The notes: generated by a model from the sequence alone, not told the origin. A stretch of 64,000 nt of DNA from UBA8514 sp034933685 (GCA_034933685.1 JAYFNB010000035.1:8920-72919); one strand, 5' to 3'; numbered from the stretch's first letter, positions 25,554 through 34,181 are shown. Program-made: numbers and translations.

Positions 25554-26141
25554 TTATTTTTTATAATTTCTTATATATTGGTCAAATTGTTCTCTTACTT
25601 TTCTTTCTAACGGATGTTTATTAAACATATTTCTTTTATATAATTCTTCAAGCCGTTCTGCTCTAATTTCCGCAGACTTTCTTGATATGCCGCACAGTCT
25701 CATAATTTCCACTGGCGTATGTATGTCTAATGCCGCAAGTACCGTTGCCGGCATTAATATATCCCTTGCAAAAACATTGGCTTCAAGTTCCTGCAGATCT
25801 GTTTGGCTGTCTGTTTCTGAATTTCGGTAATGGATAGTTCCTATGTTATGATTTAGTACTCCATGCCCAAGTTCATGGGCTAAGGTGAATCTTCGGCGGT
25901 TTCGGTTATTGATTTTGTCATTAATGTATATCTCTTTTCCACTGCCGACGGCTGTTATAAATCCATCCCCATTTTTTACATCCTCTTTAAAGTTTTGAAA
26001 AAGTGTAGTTTGTGAGTAAATAATAACTTTCAAATTATATTTACGTGCTATTACACCTAAATTCACAGGCAATTCCTTTATTCCGCACTCCAGCAACACT
26101 TCCCACGCAGTATCCCTTGCTTTCTTATAACTATCATACAT
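25554..26141 (-). CDS. ImmA/IrrE-type metallopeptidase
   Basis: 195 residues with the zinc protease motif FTLAHELGHGVLNH (His89, Glu90, His93). The fold start IKELPVNLGVIARKYNLKVI is typical. ImmA proteins cut the element's repressor after DNA damage or another signal and so start excision. It is encoded directly after the repressor on the same strand, with an AATTACC palindrome between them. GGAGG precedes its ATG. Confidence 0.88.
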   Translation of the reverse strand: MYDSYKKARDTAWEVLLECGIKELPVNLGVIARKYNLKVIIYSQTTLFQNFKEDVKNGDGFITAVGSGKEIYINDKINNRNRRRFTLAHELGHGVLNHNIGTIHYRNSETDSQTDLQELEANVFARDILMPATVLAALDIHTPVEIMRLCGISRKSAEIRAERLEELYKRNMFNKHPLERKVREQFDQYIRNYKK

Positions 26142-26194
26142 CTTACAATCCTCCTAAAACAAATTTAGGTTTAATTGTAAGATTTTGTCGGTTT

Positions 26195-26211
26195 AATTAC
26201 CTTAGGTAATT
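26195..26211. promoter_or_regulatory. Palindrome between repressor and ImmA genes
   Basis: AATTACCTTAGGTAATT is a perfect 17-base palindrome. A further GGTAATTA half-site follows at 26214-26221. It does not resemble the TTTCC operators of the switch region, so another protein, or RNA folding, may act here. Confidence 0.4.
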
Positions 26212-26222
26212 ACTGGTAATTA

Positions 26223-26675
26223 TTAGAACAGGTCTTCGTTGCCAGATTGGTCTGGAACATTTCTTGAACTTCTAACCATTTCTGCAGCTTCTTCTTCGGA
26301 CATTTCTACATGACCACCACGTGCCACAAAGCGAACCGGATTAGATTCTTTTGGTTGGTTATCAATCAATTCAAGCCCTAAAGTAACTCTTACTATATTT
26401 TTGTGTTCAATGTCTGCTTTTTTATACGCATCTGTAACTTCTTGAATTTCAGAAGAATATGAAAACAAATCTACAACAGGCTCATCATCCATCAAATCGC
26501 CTAGAGTTTTTCCCAATGCATACACTATAGTTTTAACAGTTTCTAATTGTGGATTAGGATTTGTGCCAGAAGTTATTTTATCTATTGTGCTTTTAGGGAT
26601 TCCAGTTATTTCAGACAGTTCTTTATTAGTTATTCCTTTTTCTTTTTTATACATATTGATTTTTTCTAAGCCCAT
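26223..26675 (-). CDS. Phage repressor, Cro/C1-type HTH
   Basis: 150 residues. The HTH lies in 5-60: YKKEKGITNKELSEITGIPKSTIDKITSG, then LETVKTIVYALGKTLGDLM. The C-terminal part is acidic and has no Ser-Lys autoprotease motif, which fits control by the ImmA-type peptidase rather than by RecA-driven self-cleavage. It should bind the three TTTCC-N6-GGAAA-type sites in 26735-26822 and hold the lytic promoter off. Confidence 0.88.
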   Translation of the reverse strand: MGLEKINMYKKEKGITNKELSEITGIPKSTIDKITSGTNPNPQLETVKTIVYALGKTLGDLMDDEPVVDLFSYSSEIQEVTDAYKKADIEHKNIVRVTLGLELIDNQPKESNPVRFVARGGHVEMSEEEAAEMVRSSRNVPDQSGNEDLF

Positions 26676-26698
26676 TTTCTAAACACCCCTTTAGACAG

Positions 26699-26822
26699 AC
26701 TATATAGCACAATTATGCAATCGTCAAGATTAAATTTCCGATAGAGGAAAATATTTTCTAAAAAAGCGTTGACAATTTCCTGATAAAGAAATATAATACA
26801 GTCAAGTTTCCGATATAGGAAA
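26699..26822. promoter_or_regulatory. Lysogeny switch: divergent promoters and three operators
   Basis: Plus strand: TTGACA (26769-26774), 17 bases, TATAAT (26792-26797), for the cro-like gene. Minus strand: TTGACG (26727-26722), 17 bases, TATAGT (26704-26699), for the repressor. Operators: TTTCCGATAGAGGAAA (26735-26750), TTTCCTGATAAAGAAA (26776-26791) and TTTCCGATATAGGAAA (26807-26822). The middle, weaker one fills the lytic promoter's spacer; the first lies just behind the repressor promoter's -35 box. Confidence 0.88.
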
Positions 26823-26853
26823 TAAACGGTTGAATCATGAAGGAGGTGAAAGT

Positions 26854-27102
26854 ATGAATAAAAATTTGAAGTACGACAATTTAAGAAAAGTTCTTTTTGA
26901 CAAGAGAATTGAGGTAAAGGCGCTTGCATGTGCATTGGGCGTAGATGAAAAAACAATAATTAATAAGTTGGATGGGAATAGCAGAGTTGGATTTTCATAT
27001 GACGAAGCTTATGAACTTAGGAAATTATTCTTTTCAGAATATGATCCAGATTATTTGTTTACAAGAGCCATGGGGGACGACCAAACAGACAAGGCAAGCT
27101 AA
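26854..27102 (+). CDS. Cro-like HTH regulator
   Basis: 82 residues from ATG 26854, which follows AAGGAGGTG. The HTH is KYDNLRKVLFDKRIEVKALA then LGVDEKTIINKLDGNSRVGF. It is the first gene of the lytic transcript and faces the repressor across the operator region, the place of Cro in lambda-like switches. It probably shuts down repressor transcription. Confidence 0.8.
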   Translation: MNKNLKYDNLRKVLFDKRIEVKALACALGVDEKTIINKLDGNSRVGFSYDEAYELRKLFFSEYDPDYLFTRAMGDDQTDKAS

Positions 27103-27118
27103 AAAGGGGGCGAACACA

Positions 27119-27352
27119 ATGTATGAAGTTAGCAATTGTAAAGAAATATCTGTAAACTACAAAGGTTCTTCATATTTAGTAATTTATGGGGAGCATGTAA
27201 ACGGATGGTTTTTCTGTATTCCTAATTTTCAAGTTGGTGGTGAGTTGAGCGATACAACTGATGTTTTTTGGAACAGTCCAAGAATAGGCAAGGCACTGGA
27301 CGATATGGAGGCAGGAATAGCCATAGCTAATGGAATAAAAAATAATGGGTAA
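27119..27352 (+). CDS. Small early phage protein, unknown
   Basis: 77 residues from ATG 27119, after AAAAGGGGG. It shows CKEISVNYKGSSYLVIYGEH, then WFFCIPNFQVGGEL and a C-terminal amphipathic helix. No known domain can be named with confidence. It overlaps the start region of the next gene, so it is part of the early operon. Confidence 0.65.
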   Translation: MYEVSNCKEISVNYKGSSYLVIYGEHVNGWFFCIPNFQVGGELSDTTDVFWNSPRIGKALDDMEAGIAIANGIKNNG

Positions 27353-27365
27353 GGAGATGGGGAAA

Positions 27366-27638
27366 ATGGCTGTTGCAAGAATGAGAACGGTGGACGGTGC
27401 TTTCAAGTACATTCAGGGTCAAGACCCAGAAACAGCCCTTACAAAATCAGCCTTTTACAGATTTGTAAGAGAAGGCAAAATACCGCATTGTTATGTGGGT
27501 TTTACAGGAAAAAAGAAATTGATAAACCTTGATGATGTTGACGAATTTCTTTCGAATGGGTTTAAAAACATGCAGGAAGAACCTAAACAAATTGGTATCA
27601 GGGCAATAAATGAAAAGATTTTGCCTATCTCTGTTTAA
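27366..27638 (+). CDS. Excisionase-like small DNA-binding protein
   Basis: 90 residues from ATG 27366, which follows AAGGAGATGGGG. The segment LTKSAFYRFVREGKIPHCYV then GKKKLINLDDVDEFLS has the winged-HTH layout of excisionase/MerR-like phage proteins, where a helix picks the site and the K-rich strand forms a wing. It may direct excision or activate early genes. Confidence 0.6.
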   Translation: MAVARMRTVDGAFKYIQGQDPETALTKSAFYRFVREGKIPHCYVGFTGKKKLINLDDVDEFLSNGFKNMQEEPKQIGIRAINEKILPISV

Positions 27639-27700
27639 TGCAAAACTTGGAATAATTTTAAACAGTTACAGGCTAATTATAATAAAAAGGAGAGATTTAT

Positions 27701-28108
27701 ATGACAAAGATTGACCTTAACAATCTGGCAGGTGGAGCAACTGCTGAACAAATCAACAGAGAAATTACAAATGTGCTCAGCAACATAAAAGACCCCAACA
27801 CAGACCAACAGGCAAAGCGCAAGATTACCATCACAATGACATTCACGCCCGACAAGGGTGACAGTGATGTTGTTGCCATCCACACAATATGCAAACCAAC
27901 TTTGGCGCCTGCAAATGGTACAAGCACCAGATTCCTTGTGGGGATAGACTCAGATGGAAAGATGAAAGCTTCAGAGTGGGGGAAGAATGCCATGGTTGGC
28001 CAGATTCAGGTGGATGACTATGTTGTTGATGAAGATGGTGAAATACTTGAAAAAAGTGCAAAGTCGGGCGTTATTGATTTTCAGGCGAAAGCCAATAAGG
28101 AGGCTTAA
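27701..28108 (+). CDS. Phage protein of the so-called replication terminator family
   Basis: 135 residues. The start KIDLNNLAGGATAEQINREI, the middle NIKDPNTDQQAKRKITITMTF, and later LAPANGTSTRFLVGID match a Firmicutes phage family that databases often label replication terminator protein. That label is not based on direct evidence as far as I know. It is paired with the next gene, which starts four bases after its stop, so the two probably work together in replication or recombination. Confidence 0.65.
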   Translation: MTKIDLNNLAGGATAEQINREITNVLSNIKDPNTDQQAKRKITITMTFTPDKGDSDVVAIHTICKPTLAPANGTSTRFLVGIDSDGKMKASEWGKNAMVGQIQVDDYVVDEDGEILEKSAKSGVIDFQAKANKEA

Positions 28109-28111
28109 ATT

Positions 28112-28834
28112 ATGATTGAGAAAGCATTAAGATACGTTGTTGGATTAAGACAGCCACAAATAGAAACAATTGACGGCATTACATATTGTGATAAGGATTT
28201 ATCACCAGTTTTTGCACCAAGGCAAAGTGCGGTGGACACAAAATCCCTGTTATCAGTTGTTGATTACATAAAAGCAAACATTGACGGGTGCATCCTTGGG
28301 ACAGAGAGAGTTGTAATTCATATCAAGGATTATCAGTCTGTTAATGTTATGAGTGAATCCTTAATTGACTCAAAGGAAAGAGAGCAGTTTATTCATGCTA
28401 AGGCTGAATTACCAGCATTTAGGTTTGGCAACTTCTATACGGCAGAAGAGTTTAACATCCTTATGCAGTCGGTATTTATTGAAAATGACGATGCAGAAAT
28501 TTTGCTGAAGGTTGTTGGAAATTTAAAGGATTCAGCTGTAAAAGCAATAGGTGATGATGGAGTAAGCCAGTCGGTCACGATGAAAGTTGGAATATCTACA
28601 GTAGCAGATGTGAAGGTGCCGAACCCTGTCAGTTTGATGCCTTACAGAACATTTATTGAGGTGGATCAGCCTGAAAGCAAATTCATTTTCCGTATGCGTG
28701 AAGGTGGGATGTGTGCATTGTTTGAAGCTGATGGTGGGGCATGGAAACGCAATGCGGTAATAAAGATAAAAGAATATTTTGAGTTTGAATTAGCAGCGCA
28801 AATTGATGCAGGCAACGTGATTATTTTAGCTTAA
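28112..28834 (+). CDS. Conserved phage protein, replication region
   Basis: 240 residues with features kept in related Firmicutes phages: SVVDYIKANIDG near 50, LPAFRFGNFYTAEEF near 100, DDGVSQSVTMKVGI near 150 and NPVSLMPYRTFIEVDQPES near 170, ending FEADGGAWKRNA. I recognise the family but know no function. It is cotranscribed with the preceding gene and followed by a hairpin. Confidence 0.65.
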   Translation: MIEKALRYVVGLRQPQIETIDGITYCDKDLSPVFAPRQSAVDTKSLLSVVDYIKANIDGCILGTERVVIHIKDYQSVNVMSESLIDSKEREQFIHAKAELPAFRFGNFYTAEEFNILMQSVFIENDDAEILLKVVGNLKDSAVKAIGDDGVSQSVTMKVGISTVADVKVPNPVSLMPYRTFIEVDQPESKFIFRMREGGMCALFEADGGAWKRNAVIKIKEYFEFELAAQIDAGNVIILA

Positions 28835-28844
28835 GGATGTAAAT

Positions 28845-28872
28845 AAAGGGCGGTGTAACAACTGCCCTTTTA
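28845..28872 (+). terminator. Weak terminator hairpin
   Basis: AAAGGGCGGT pairs with ACTGCCCTTT around GTAACA, with only four T behind. It may lower read-through into the replisome gene. Confidence 0.5.
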
Positions 28873-28903
28873 CAAGAACAAAAAACAGAATAGGGCGGTG
28901 CGT

Positions 28904-29755
28904 ATGAAAATCGGTCTTGATTTTTTCTACTGTCCTGTAAGCTTTGACGACCCAACACAGTTAGTTGAAGCAGAATTTGGGTTAAAAGCAATTGCAATAA
29001 TCGTTAAGCTTAAACAGCGTATTTTTGGTGGGCAAGGTTATTATTGTGATTGGAATGACGAGGTTGCATTGTTGTTTGGTAGCAAGGTCTGCGGACTGTC
29101 TCCTGGTGACCATGCCGTTTCGGAAGTTATAAATGCGGCTCTAAGACGAGGAATATTTGATAAAAAAATATTTGATAAATACGGTGTATTAACGTCTATG
29201 GAAATTCAAAGGGATTTCCTAGAAGCCGCCAAAAGGCGAAAAAACGTAGAGGTAAAAAAAGAGTACCTCTTATTAAGTTTACCCATTTTACAGGACAATG
29301 TAATCATAATTGATAAAAATGTAAACATAAACGGCAAAAATGTAGACATAAACGAACAAAGTAAAGGAAAGGGAAGTAAAGGAAAGGAAAGTAATGATTC
29401 TTGCACAGAGCCGGGAGAACCCGACTCCATGCCGCCAGTAATATCATTGCCCCTAAATGACAATAGCGAATATCCCATTACTGAAAAAGAAATAGAAGTA
29501 TGGAAAGAACTATATCCGTCTGTAAACATTTTGCAAGAGCTAAGAAAATACAAGGGGTGGGCGTTGACCAATCCAAAGAAGCGTAAAACAAGGGGTGGGA
29601 TATTAAGAAGCGTGAATAGCTGGCTTGCAAAAGAACAGGATAAGGGCGGCAGTCCTCAAAACAATTCCGTAAAGCAAAATAGTAATGCTAAGCCTGCAAA
29701 CGGAGTTAATGCAATAATTGAAGAGTTCGGCCTTGGGGAGGACAAACATGAGTGA
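28904..29755 (+). CDS. Replisome organizer, Lin1244/DUF4373 N-domain
   Basis: 283 residues from ATG 28904 behind AGGGCGG. The N-terminal 90 residues (GLDFFYCPVSFDDPTQLVEA then YYCDWNDEVALLF) form the winged-helix domain seen in Lin1244/Lin1753 phage proteins. A polar linker with KGKGSKGKESN follows, then a DnaD-like segment (WKELYPSVNILQELRKYKGW near 205). Such proteins bind the phage origin and load DnaB; the dnaB gene overlaps its end by eight bases. Confidence 0.75.
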   Translation: MKIGLDFFYCPVSFDDPTQLVEAEFGLKAIAIIVKLKQRIFGGQGYYCDWNDEVALLFGSKVCGLSPGDHAVSEVINAALRRGIFDKKIFDKYGVLTSMEIQRDFLEAAKRRKNVEVKKEYLLLSLPILQDNVIIIDKNVNINGKNVDINEQSKGKGSKGKESNDSCTEPGEPDSMPPVISLPLNDNSEYPITEKEIEVWKELYPSVNILQELRKYKGWALTNPKKRKTRGGILRSVNSWLAKEQDKGGSPQNNSVKQNSNAKPANGVNAIIEEFGLGEDKHE

Positions 29756-31079
29756 AATATTTGACCTTGAAGCAGAAAAAGCAGTATTGGCTTGTGTCTG
29801 CTTGGGGGGCGAAAATGCCTATGTAAAATTAAACGGACTTACAGCCAATGACTTTTACAGCAAACAGTGTGCAATGATTTTTACAGCGATTTCCGAACTT
29901 ATGAAACATCAAGCGGCTGTGGATGCAGTCACTATATCAGACCGACTGAGGCAAAAAGGCAATCTTGAAAAGTGTGGTGGTATACAGTTTTTATCTTCAG
30001 TTTTAATGTCAGTGGGTACAAGCATTGGTGTTGAGGACTATGCGGCAATTGTTCGGGAGAAGGCTGAAAGGCGCAGGTTACTGCCGATGTTGAAGAAGGC
30101 ATTTCAGCTTACTGAAAGCGGTGACTACAACAAGCTGTTAGAGGCCTTGGAGAATATAAAGCCTAACAATTGTAAATCTCGTTCAAATTTGGAGAGCGTG
30201 CCTGAGATATTTGAAAGATTTTTCACTGAAAAAATGGAACAGAGGGAAACAGGGGCAAAACTTACAGGAGTGGCAACAGGATTTAGAATGTTCGACCGTG
30301 TTACAGGTGGGCTACAAAATAGTGACTTAATAATTATTGCTGCCAGACCTTCTATGGGCAAAACGGCATTTATGCTTGAAATGGCTATGGGTGTTGCAAA
30401 AAATCAGCCGCAGGACGAAGTCATTATTTTTTCCCTTGAAATGAACAAGAATGCTATTGTTGCCAGAATGACATCCTCCTATTTCAAAATTAATAATCAG
30501 AAGTGGAAATCACCCGACACAATTACAAATGACGATATTAAAGAAATGAAAAAGATGGTTTCATCTTTTGAAGACACAGTTAGAAATATTTACATACATG
30601 ATGACCCACAAATGACAATGAATGAAATTCTTACGGTGGTACTGGAACGAATTGCGAAGAACGGAGGCAAAGCACCCTCGTTAATATGCATTGACTATTT
30701 GCAACAGATTTTTGGCAACGGAAACGAAAGTCCTGTTGTAATGTTTACAAAAATAAGTAGGGAGCTAAAGGTTTTGGCAAGAAAAATCGGTTGTCCAGTG
30801 GTGTGCTTATCGCAGTTAAGCAGAAAATGCGAAGAACGTGCAGATAAACGACCAATGCTTTCCGATCTAAGGGAATCAGGAGCCATTGAACAGGATGCGG
30901 ACATTGTTGGCTTTTTGTATCGTGATGAATATTATTTTCCCGACAGTGAAGCAAAGAACCAAGCAGAGTTGATAATTCAAAAGCACAGAAACGGAGCAGT
31001 TGGAACATTTAATTTTGTTTTTATGAAGGAGTATACCTCATTTAGAGAAATGATGCCTTTTGACAGTAAAAAGGGGTGA
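29748..31079 (+). CDS. dnaB: Replicative DNA helicase, DnaB family
   Basis: 443 residues from ATG 29748, which follows GGGGAGG. The N-terminal collar domain starts DLEAEKAVLACVCLGGE. The RecA-like motor has Walker A ARPSMGKTAFM, the SLEMNKN motif, Walker B ICIDYLQQI and SQLSRKCEERADKRP with the arginine finger region. It unwinds DNA at the phage fork. The phage thus brings both helicase and probable loader. Confidence 0.93.
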   Translation: MSEIFDLEAEKAVLACVCLGGENAYVKLNGLTANDFYSKQCAMIFTAISELMKHQAAVDAVTISDRLRQKGNLEKCGGIQFLSSVLMSVGTSIGVEDYAAIVREKAERRRLLPMLKKAFQLTESGDYNKLLEALENIKPNNCKSRSNLESVPEIFERFFTEKMEQRETGAKLTGVATGFRMFDRVTGGLQNSDLIIIAARPSMGKTAFMLEMAMGVAKNQPQDEVIIFSLEMNKNAIVARMTSSYFKINNQKWKSPDTITNDDIKEMKKMVSSFEDTVRNIYIHDDPQMTMNEILTVVLERIAKNGGKAPSLICIDYLQQIFGNGNESPVVMFTKISRELKVLARKIGCPVVCLSQLSRKCEERADKRPMLSDLRESGAIEQDADIVGFLYRDEYYFPDSEAKNQAELIIQKHRNGAVGTFNFVFMKEYTSFREMMPFDSKKG

Positions 31080-31084
31080 GATTC

Positions 31085-31447
31085 ATGGCATTAAGTGATG
31101 TTATTGGCAAATATGTAGATAGCAGTAGTCACAACCAAAAAGCACCAGAAAGCAAGCTTGACGTTATAAGAAAAGAATTTGAAAAAATGGATTCCAGATG
31201 GTGGGCAATATATTTTGAAAATCTTTCAAAAAAGTATGAGCATTGCACCAAAGATGATCCACTGCTAAAGATAATGACTTTGGAGTCCCAAAAGGATGAA
31301 TTGAAATATAAAACTTATGGTGAAATTTTGCAGAACCCAGGATTGCTTGAATTCAAGTGGAATGAGCTTAAAATTAAGCTGGCAGAAATTAATGCTGAGA
31401 TAAACAAGATTAAGAAAAGTATGGGTGATGGGCAGTTAAAGCTGTAG
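31085..31447 (+). CDS. Early phage protein, unknown
   Basis: 120 residues, started at ATG 31085 after AAAAGGGGTGAG. It is charged and probably helical, with a C-terminal coiled-coil-like stretch (ELKIKLAEINAEINKIKKSM). No domain is recognised. It is the last gene of the dnaB transcription unit. Confidence 0.6.
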   Translation: MALSDVIGKYVDSSSHNQKAPESKLDVIRKEFEKMDSRWWAIYFENLSKKYEHCTKDDPLLKIMTLESQKDELKYKTYGEILQNPGLLEFKWNELKIKLAEINAEINKIKKSMGDGQLKL

Positions 31448-31531
31448 TAGAAACTTAAAGTTAGTTTAATAACAGGAGGAAGCTGCTGGTAGTAAACAAT
31501 TATTTTACATATAAAAAAGGAGCGTTTGAGT

Positions 31532-32248
31532 ATGAATATTGATGTTAGTGCAATTGTAAACGATAAAATCAGGGAACTTGAAGAAAGTGGAATTATAAAA
31601 CAGAAGATTGAAGAAACAGTTGAAAAGGTTGTTTTAAAAGAAATATGTGATGGTCTGGATAGTTGGGAGCTTAGAAGGAATATTTCTACCGCTGTAAAGG
31701 ACACTGCAGGAACAATTATATCAAGTTTAAATTTCTCTGCTTACAATGGCTTCATTGCACAGACGGTTAAAAACATTTTGGATGGCGAAGTGAAAGCAGA
31801 TTTAGCGGAAAAAGTTCAAAAATCTATAAACGAGTTAATGCTAAATAAGGTTGAAAGCGTGAAGTTATCAGAAATATTCAAAAAATATTATGAATGGGTA
31901 TGTGAGCATACAGAAGAAGGTGACAAGTGGAATAGACGAGAGTTTACACATGAGCTTGAAATTAATGAGGACGGAGATTTTAGACACTTCCGAATTAAAT
32001 TTAGTGATGAAAAATTGGACAAGTATGATTATGCACAAATTAATTTTAGATTATGCGATTATAAAGGGCGAGGAACGGATGAACTGGAGAATTTGTGTTT
32101 TGAAAATAAGGATATGACAAAGACGTTAATTGTTGGCAGATTGAATGATTTTCAAGCTTATATGCTTAATCTTTTATATAACAAAGTTAAAATAATACTG
32201 GACATAGAAGATGTTGAGGAATATGGGTACTATGATATTGATTGTTAG
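31532..32248 (+). CDS. Phage protein, unknown, acidic C-terminus
   Basis: 238 residues from ATG 31532, nine bases after AAGGAG (a TTG lies two codons upstream). The first 70 residues look helical (NDKIRELEESGIIKQKIEET), and the rest is rich in Asp and Glu with a KFSDEKLDKYDYAQINF strand pattern. No domain can be named. It stands between the replication genes and the methyltransferase. Confidence 0.6.
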   Translation: MNIDVSAIVNDKIRELEESGIIKQKIEETVEKVVLKEICDGLDSWELRRNISTAVKDTAGTIISSLNFSAYNGFIAQTVKNILDGEVKADLAEKVQKSINELMLNKVESVKLSEIFKKYYEWVCEHTEEGDKWNRREFTHELEINEDGDFRHFRIKFSDEKLDKYDYAQINFRLCDYKGRGTDELENLCFENKDMTKTLIVGRLNDFQAYMLNLLYNKVKIILDIEDVEEYGYYDIDC

Positions 32249-32284
32249 GAAAATCCGAAAATTTTAAAAACAAAAAATAAAATC

Positions 32285-32331
32285 AGAGGGGAGTAAGAGG
32301 TTTGGTCGACCGATAAACAGCTGTTTACTCC
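32285..32331 (+). promoter_or_regulatory. Leader hairpin at the methyltransferase start
   Basis: GAGTAA (32291-32296) pairs with TTACTC (32325-32330). Two palindromes, GGTCGACC and AAACAGCTGTTT, lie inside the loop. A purine-rich ribosome site, AGAGGG (32285-32290), sits before the stem, and the ATG at 32341 has none nearby. If the stem forms, the ribosome site comes within about ten bases of the ATG. Confidence 0.45.
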
Positions 32332-32340
32332 TGTGAAAAA

Positions 32341-33900
32341 ATGCAATTAAATTTATACAACGAATTGATAATTGATAATTTTGCCGGGGGCGGTGGTGCT
32401 TCTACTGGTATTGAGCTTGCGTTGGGCAGGCCTGTAGATATAGCGGTGAACCATGACCCTGATGCAATTGCTATGCATAAAGCGAATCACCCATTTACAG
32501 AACATTATTGTGAAAGCGTTTGGAATATTGATCCTGTAAAGGTGTGTAGGGGAAGAAATGTAGCCCTTGCCTGGTTTAGCCCTGATTGCAAACATTTTAG
32601 CAAGGCGAAGGGAAGTAAGCCGGTAAGTAAAAATATAAGAGGGCTTGCATGGATCGTACTGAAATGGGCAGGAACGGTACGACCTAGGGTGATCATCCTT
32701 GAAAATGTGGAGGAATTTCAAACATGGGGTCCATTAAGAAAAGGTAAGGCAGTTAAAAGCAAAAAGGGAGAAACTTTTACCAAATGGAAAGAACAGCTGC
32801 AAAGCTTGGGATACAAAATTGAGCACAAGGAACTCATTGCTTGCGATTACGGAGCACCAACAACAAGAAAGCGTTTCTTTCTTATAGCCAGATGTGATGG
32901 AAAGTCTATTGTTTGGCCGGAAAAAACACATGGAGCAGGACTTAAACAATACAGAACAGCTGCAGAAATTATTGATTGGAGTATTCCATGCCCTTCTATT
33001 TTTGACACAGCGGCAGAAATTAAAGGGAAATATGGAGTAAAAGCAGTAAGACCGCTTGCAGAAAATACCATGCGTAGAATTGCAAGAGGAATACAGAAAT
33101 TTGTTATTGATAATCCAAAGCCATTTATTGTACAGGTGAATCATAGCGGAAGTTTCAGAGGACAAAATATTAAAGAACCAATTCAGACACTAACCTCTAA
33201 AAATGGGTATGGGATTGTTACGCCATATATGACTGCCATAGGACAGACAGGTTTTAGTGATGATAGATCCTATAGTGCTGAAAGTCCTGTAAAAACCATA
33301 GTGAGCAAAGCAGAGCAGTGTTTAGTAACGCCTTATCTTATCCAATATCACAGCGAAACTGGCGGAAAAGAGGTAAGAGGGCAGGAAGTAGATCATCCTA
33401 TTATGACGTTAGATGCTTCACCAAGATATGGGCTTGTATCAGCATTTATTAGCCGGCAATTTGGCACCAGCACGGGGCACAAAATGGATGAACCGTTGGC
33501 AACGGTTACCGCAGTTGATAAAAGTAATTTAGTACAAGCCTTTTTGATTAAATACTACGGACAGGGAACAGGGCAAAGCCTAAACGACCCATTGGACACA
33601 GTTGTTAGCAAAGATAGGTTCGGGCTTGTTATTGTTCAAGGTGTAGCTTATCAAATTGTTGATATTGGTATGCGTATGTTAGAGCCAAAGGAATTATATG
33701 CTGCACATGGATTTCCTATGGATTACATAATTGATGTAGATTGTAACGGCATTAAGTACAGCAGAAGTAAACAGGTTGCAAGATGTGGCAACTCCGTTCC
33801 TCCACCATTTGCAGAGGCATTGGTTAGGGCAAATTTACCAGAGTTGTGCTGTAAAACAGTTGGCACAATGGAGGAACTTAAAGCTGTGATGATAGGATAA
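32341..33900 (+). CDS. DNA (cytosine-5)-methyltransferase with repeat-built recognition domain
   Basis: 519 residues. Motif I is IDNFAGGGGASTGIELAL, the nucleophile is Cys83 in FSPDCKHFS, and ENV is at 121-123. The C-terminal motifs (GFPMDY, then ARCGNSVPPPFAEAL) close the fold. The target recognition region holds five related units with a P-x-x-T core at 280, 316, 353, 385 and 417, each leading to a hydrophobic (I/L)V pair. No matching endonuclease is adjacent, so it probably protects phage DNA from host restriction. The start lacks a normal ribosome site (see the hairpin before it). Confidence 0.92.
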   Translation: MQLNLYNELIIDNFAGGGGASTGIELALGRPVDIAVNHDPDAIAMHKANHPFTEHYCESVWNIDPVKVCRGRNVALAWFSPDCKHFSKAKGSKPVSKNIRGLAWIVLKWAGTVRPRVIILENVEEFQTWGPLRKGKAVKSKKGETFTKWKEQLQSLGYKIEHKELIACDYGAPTTRKRFFLIARCDGKSIVWPEKTHGAGLKQYRTAAEIIDWSIPCPSIFDTAAEIKGKYGVKAVRPLAENTMRRIARGIQKFVIDNPKPFIVQVNHSGSFRGQNIKEPIQTLTSKNGYGIVTPYMTAIGQTGFSDDRSYSAESPVKTIVSKAEQCLVTPYLIQYHSETGGKEVRGQEVDHPIMTLDASPRYGLVSAFISRQFGTSTGHKMDEPLATVTAVDKSNLVQAFLIKYYGQGTGQSLNDPLDTVVSKDRFGLVIVQGVAYQIVDIGMRMLEPKELYAAHGFPMDYIIDVDCNGIKYSRSKQVARCGNSVPPPFAEALVRANLPELCCKTVGTMEELKAVMIG

Positions 33901-33914
33901 GGGAGGGAGTGCCA

Positions 33915-33980
33915 GTGGGAAGTAAAAAAGAAGAAGTGATTTGGATGAATTTTGAACCAAGGGGACAGTTAAAACTATAA
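33915..33980 (+). CDS. Possible 21-residue protein
   Basis: GTG 33915 follows GGGAGGGAG and opens a frame of 21 codons (MGSKKEEVIWMNFEPRGQLK, then L and stop). It lies in the short gap between the methyltransferase and the next gene. Only the ribosome site and position support it. Confidence 0.3.
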   Translation: MGSKKEEVIWMNFEPRGQLKL

Positions 33981-33992
33981 GAGGTGAACAGG

Positions 33993-34178
33993 ATGAATAA
34001 AATTGCAGAGTTGAAAGCAAGTGAACCTATAACTTGTGGAGAGTGTAAGTACTCATCATGGGCAAGTGGGGACAATTCGGATGAATGCCCTATGAATTTA
34101 CATCGACTCAAGCGGATTTTTGGAAAAGAAGATGTTGAGTCAAATGATTATTGCAGTTTTGGCAGAAAGGAGAGTTGA
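33993..34178 (+). CDS. Small cysteine-rich phage protein
   Basis: 61 residues from ATG 33993, after AAGAGG. Cysteines in TCGECKYSSW, DECPMN and YCSFGR suggest a single zinc site. The type is common among small accessory genes of Firmicutes phages. Its function is unknown. Confidence 0.6.
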   Translation: MNKIAELKASEPITCGECKYSSWASGDNSDECPMNLHRLKRIFGKEDVESNDYCSFGRKES

Positions 34179-34181
34179 GGA

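Noticed and set aside
26972..27118. Long upstream extension of the 77-residue early gene
   Set aside because: The extension would overlap the Cro-like gene out of frame; a good ribosome site (AAAAGGGGG) sits at the internal ATG 27119.
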